NCBI GenBank assembly: GCA_023383735.1
Contig: JAHDYN010000120.1
Span: 1 to 6,225, forward strand
From: Gammaproteobacteria bacterium
GTDB lineage: Bacteria > Pseudomonadota > Gammaproteobacteria > Steroidobacterales > GCA-2729495
Direction: 5' to 3'
DNA: 6,225 bases
The notes under the pieces are model-generated. The model made no database searches. It was given only the letters and a program-made list of their open reading frames with translations, and was not told where the DNA came from. A program made the position numbers and the translations under genes. Each line of letters begins with the position of its first letter. Position 1 is the first letter of the stretch. Below are positions 5,110 to 6,225 of this stretch, piece by piece.

Positions 5110-5432
5110 AGATAGAGTGGTCACCGCGCGCCGAGCGTGACGTGACGCAATTGCGCGATTACATCGCACAAGATTCGCCGTTCTATGCGCGCCAATTCAC
5201 CGAGCGGCTGATCCAGTCTGTCGAGCGCTTGACCTCCATGCCGCGCAGTGGCCGCATGGTGCCGGAGGCCGGTCATCAAGATACGATCCGTGAAGTAATC
5301 TTTCAGGGCTATCGCATCTTCTACCGCATCCAGGATGATCAGCAACGATTACAGATCGTCACCATTGTGCATGGCAACCGTGATCTGGCCGGCATGGAGC
5401 TGCCATGGCAGCCACCGCCCTCCACACCCTAG
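5106..5432 (+). CDS. RelE/ParE-superfamily toxin
   Basis: This complete 108-residue toxin is predicted to act in the cytoplasm, either on gyrase (ParE-like) or on ribosome-bound mRNA (RelE-like). Family features are KIEWSPRAERDVTQLRDYIA (2-21), a second helix with ERLIQSVERLTSMPRSGR (33-50), the IREVIFQGYRIFYRI strand pair (61-75), and a final strand LQIVTIVHGNRDL (82-94). The PxSGR turn, the R-x-x-x-F-x-x-YRIFYRI core and the VxHGxRDL end fit the ParE branch better than RelE, so gyrase inhibition is more likely, though this is not proven by sequence. It ends in a short proline-rich tail (PWQPPPSTP) beyond the usual C-terminus. It overlaps the antitoxin by 4 bases and converges on the DUF2132 gene 36 bases away. 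Confidence 0.9.
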   Translation: MKIEWSPRAERDVTQLRDYIAQDSPFYARQFTERLIQSVERLTSMPRSGRMVPEAGHQDTIREVIFQGYRIFYRIQDDQQRLQIVTIVHGNRDLAGMELPWQPPPSTP

Positions 5433-5468
5433 CCTGCTTGCCAGCAATCGTCGGTTATTGGTTCGGTA

Positions 5469-5693
5469 TTACGTCTGACGTTCGCGCTGCATGAGGAGAT
5501 AAAGTTCCTCGACCTTGCTGCGCGCCCAGGGTGTCCGGCGCAGGAAGGTGAGGCTTGATGCCACGCTCGGATCGTTGTTGAAGCAGCGAACCGGAATGCG
5601 CCGACCGAGTTCTTCCCAACCCAGGCAAGCCACCAGCTCCTTGACCATCACCTCGAGGGTGATGCCGTGCAGGGGGTTCCGTGGTTGTTGCAT
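5469..5693 (-). CDS. VF530/DUF2132 family protein
   Basis: This 74-residue protein closely fits the VF530 (DUF2132) family, known mostly from proteobacteria and from a solved structure suggesting a DNA-binding-like fold, with no established function. The family core is plain: NPLHGITLEVMVKELV (6-21), GWEELGRRIPVRCFNNDPSV (25-44), and SSLTFLRRTPWARSKVEELY (46-65). The length matches the family and nothing is missing. The ATG at 5693 is preceded by AGGGG 10 bases upstream, a slightly long spacing. It follows the acyl-CoA dehydrogenase by 50 bases on the same strand, with a hairpin in between, so the two may be co-transcribed or separated by that hairpin. It converges with the toxin gene. Confidence 0.88.
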   Translation of the reverse strand: MQQPRNPLHGITLEVMVKELVACLGWEELGRRIPVRCFNNDPSVASSLTFLRRTPWARSKVEELYLLMQRERQT

Positions 5694-5712
5694 GGTGGTC
5701 GAACCCCTGGCG

Positions 5713-5731
5713 GGCAGGACAAAGACCTGCC
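5713..5731 (-). other. Hairpin between the acyl-CoA dehydrogenase and DUF2132 genes
   Basis: GGCAGG/CCTGCC is a perfect 6-base stem (5713-5718 and 5726-5731) with a 7-base loop. On the minus strand it begins 12 bases after the dehydrogenase stop and ends just before the Shine-Dalgarno of the DUF2132 gene. There is no T run after it, so it is a weak or factor-dependent terminator at best, or a translation-modulating structure. Confidence 0.4.
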
Positions 5732-5743
5732 GGGGCTGTCCGC

Positions 5744-6225
5744 TCAGAACTGGCTGTCAGGAAAGGCCACCAGCGCGTCGGCCCCCGCTTCGATCGCACG
5801 CAGGTAAGCCGTGGCCAGCGGCGAGAACTGTCCGGCGTAGAAGTCGGCGGTAATCAGTTTGGCCGCGAGGAAGTCTTTCTCGGCAGCATTCTCCGCACCA
5901 CCCGCTGCCAGTTTCTCGCTGGCGATGACTGCCGCGCGCGCCAGTTGCCAGCCACCAGTGACCGTGCCGAGCAGCATCAGCATGCTGTAGGCCACCGCAC
6001 CGGGTACCGCCGGATTCTTTGCATGATTGGCAGCCAGCCAGCGACCCGCCGCTGCCACGCTAACGCAGCCTTCGGCATGCGCCTTGCGCACCGCCGCCAG
6101 TGCCGGATGGCGGGCCAGATCGGCATCGGTGGCCTGCATGTCTGCCAGCAGAGCCGTCAGCGAAGCACCGCCATCGCGCAGGATCTTGCGCGCGACCAGG
6201 TCGTTGGCCTGGATGCCGGTGGTGC
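5744..6225 (-). CDS. Acyl-CoA dehydrogenase, C-terminal part (5' end beyond the window)
   Basis: The last 160 or so residues of a flavin-dependent acyl-CoA dehydrogenase read in from the right edge. The first complete codons give TTGIQANDLVARKILRDGG, which corresponds to the conserved helix just after the catalytic-base region (the preceding EG would be outside the window). This is followed by the alpha-helical C-terminal extension typical of the DmdC-like (3-methylmercaptopropionyl-CoA dehydrogenase) subgroup. Landmarks there are AYSMLMLLGTVTGGWQLARAA, AAKLITADFYAGQFSPL and the end FPDSQF. The subgroup is usually about 590-600 residues, so roughly 430 are missing. Homologs are often annotated DmdC, but many act on other acyl-CoAs, so the substrate is open. 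Reading continues unbroken to base 6225; the ATG at 6139 is internal. It lies upstream of the DUF2132 gene. Confidence 0.9.
   Translation of the reverse strand, partial: TTGIQANDLVARKILRDGGASLTALLADMQATDADLARHPALAAVRKAHAEGCVSVAAAGRWLAANHAKNPAVPGAVAYSMLMLLGTVTGGWQLARAAVIASEKLAAGGAENAAEKDFLAAKLITADFYAGQFSPLATAYLRAIEAGADALVAFPDSQF

Noticed and set aside
5433..5468. Bidirectional terminator between the convergent toxin and DUF2132 genes
   Set aside because: Only a 4-base stem (TGCT/AGCA) is visible, with no T run on either strand.

Overview
This is a GC-rich window whose gene content fits a proteobacterium, probably a pigmented gammaproteobacterium. The evidence is a CrtY-type lycopene cyclase next to CrtI, a VF530/DUF2132 protein, a DmdC-like acyl-CoA dehydrogenase and a ParE/RelE-type toxin-antitoxin pair. 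Taxonomy is inferred from protein families only; no rRNA or tRNA is present. Coding density is high and no gene-free gap exceeds about 200 bases.

Left block, minus strand, read from about 2016 down to 1: a predicted secreted thioredoxin-fold protein with no cysteine in its mature part, then crtY (lycopene beta-cyclase), then the start of crtI (phytoene desaturase, cut by the window edge). Both junctions are ATGA stop/start overlaps, so the three genes form a tightly coupled carotenoid operon. CrtI makes lycopene and CrtY cyclises it to beta-carotene. The role of the thioredoxin-like protein is unknown. A TACAAT box about 50 bases upstream is the best promoter candidate.

Middle block, minus strand, read from about 4352 down to 2132: a gamma-type Cys/Met-metabolism PLP enzyme; an Hsp20 small heat-shock protein with a good sigma-32 promoter, a strong Shine-Dalgarno and its own rho-independent terminator; and a small unrecognised secreted protein. 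The leader of that small gene contains three consecutive perfect hairpins.

Right block: starting divergently from the PLP gene, the plus strand carries a single-domain cupin, then an antitoxin and a ParE/RelE-like toxin that overlap by ATGA. Converging on them from the right edge, on the minus strand, are the C-terminal part of an acyl-CoA dehydrogenase (cut by the window) and a VF530/DUF2132 protein.

Most of the window is ordinary. The parts most worth a second look are the cysteine-free thioredoxin-like protein coupled to crtY, the triple-hairpin leader before the small secreted protein, the duplicated -35-like element at the heat-shock promoter, and the direct and inverted repeats between the divergent PLP and cupin genes. 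I found no CRISPR array, insertion sequence, tRNA, or clear sign of an unknown multi-gene system.
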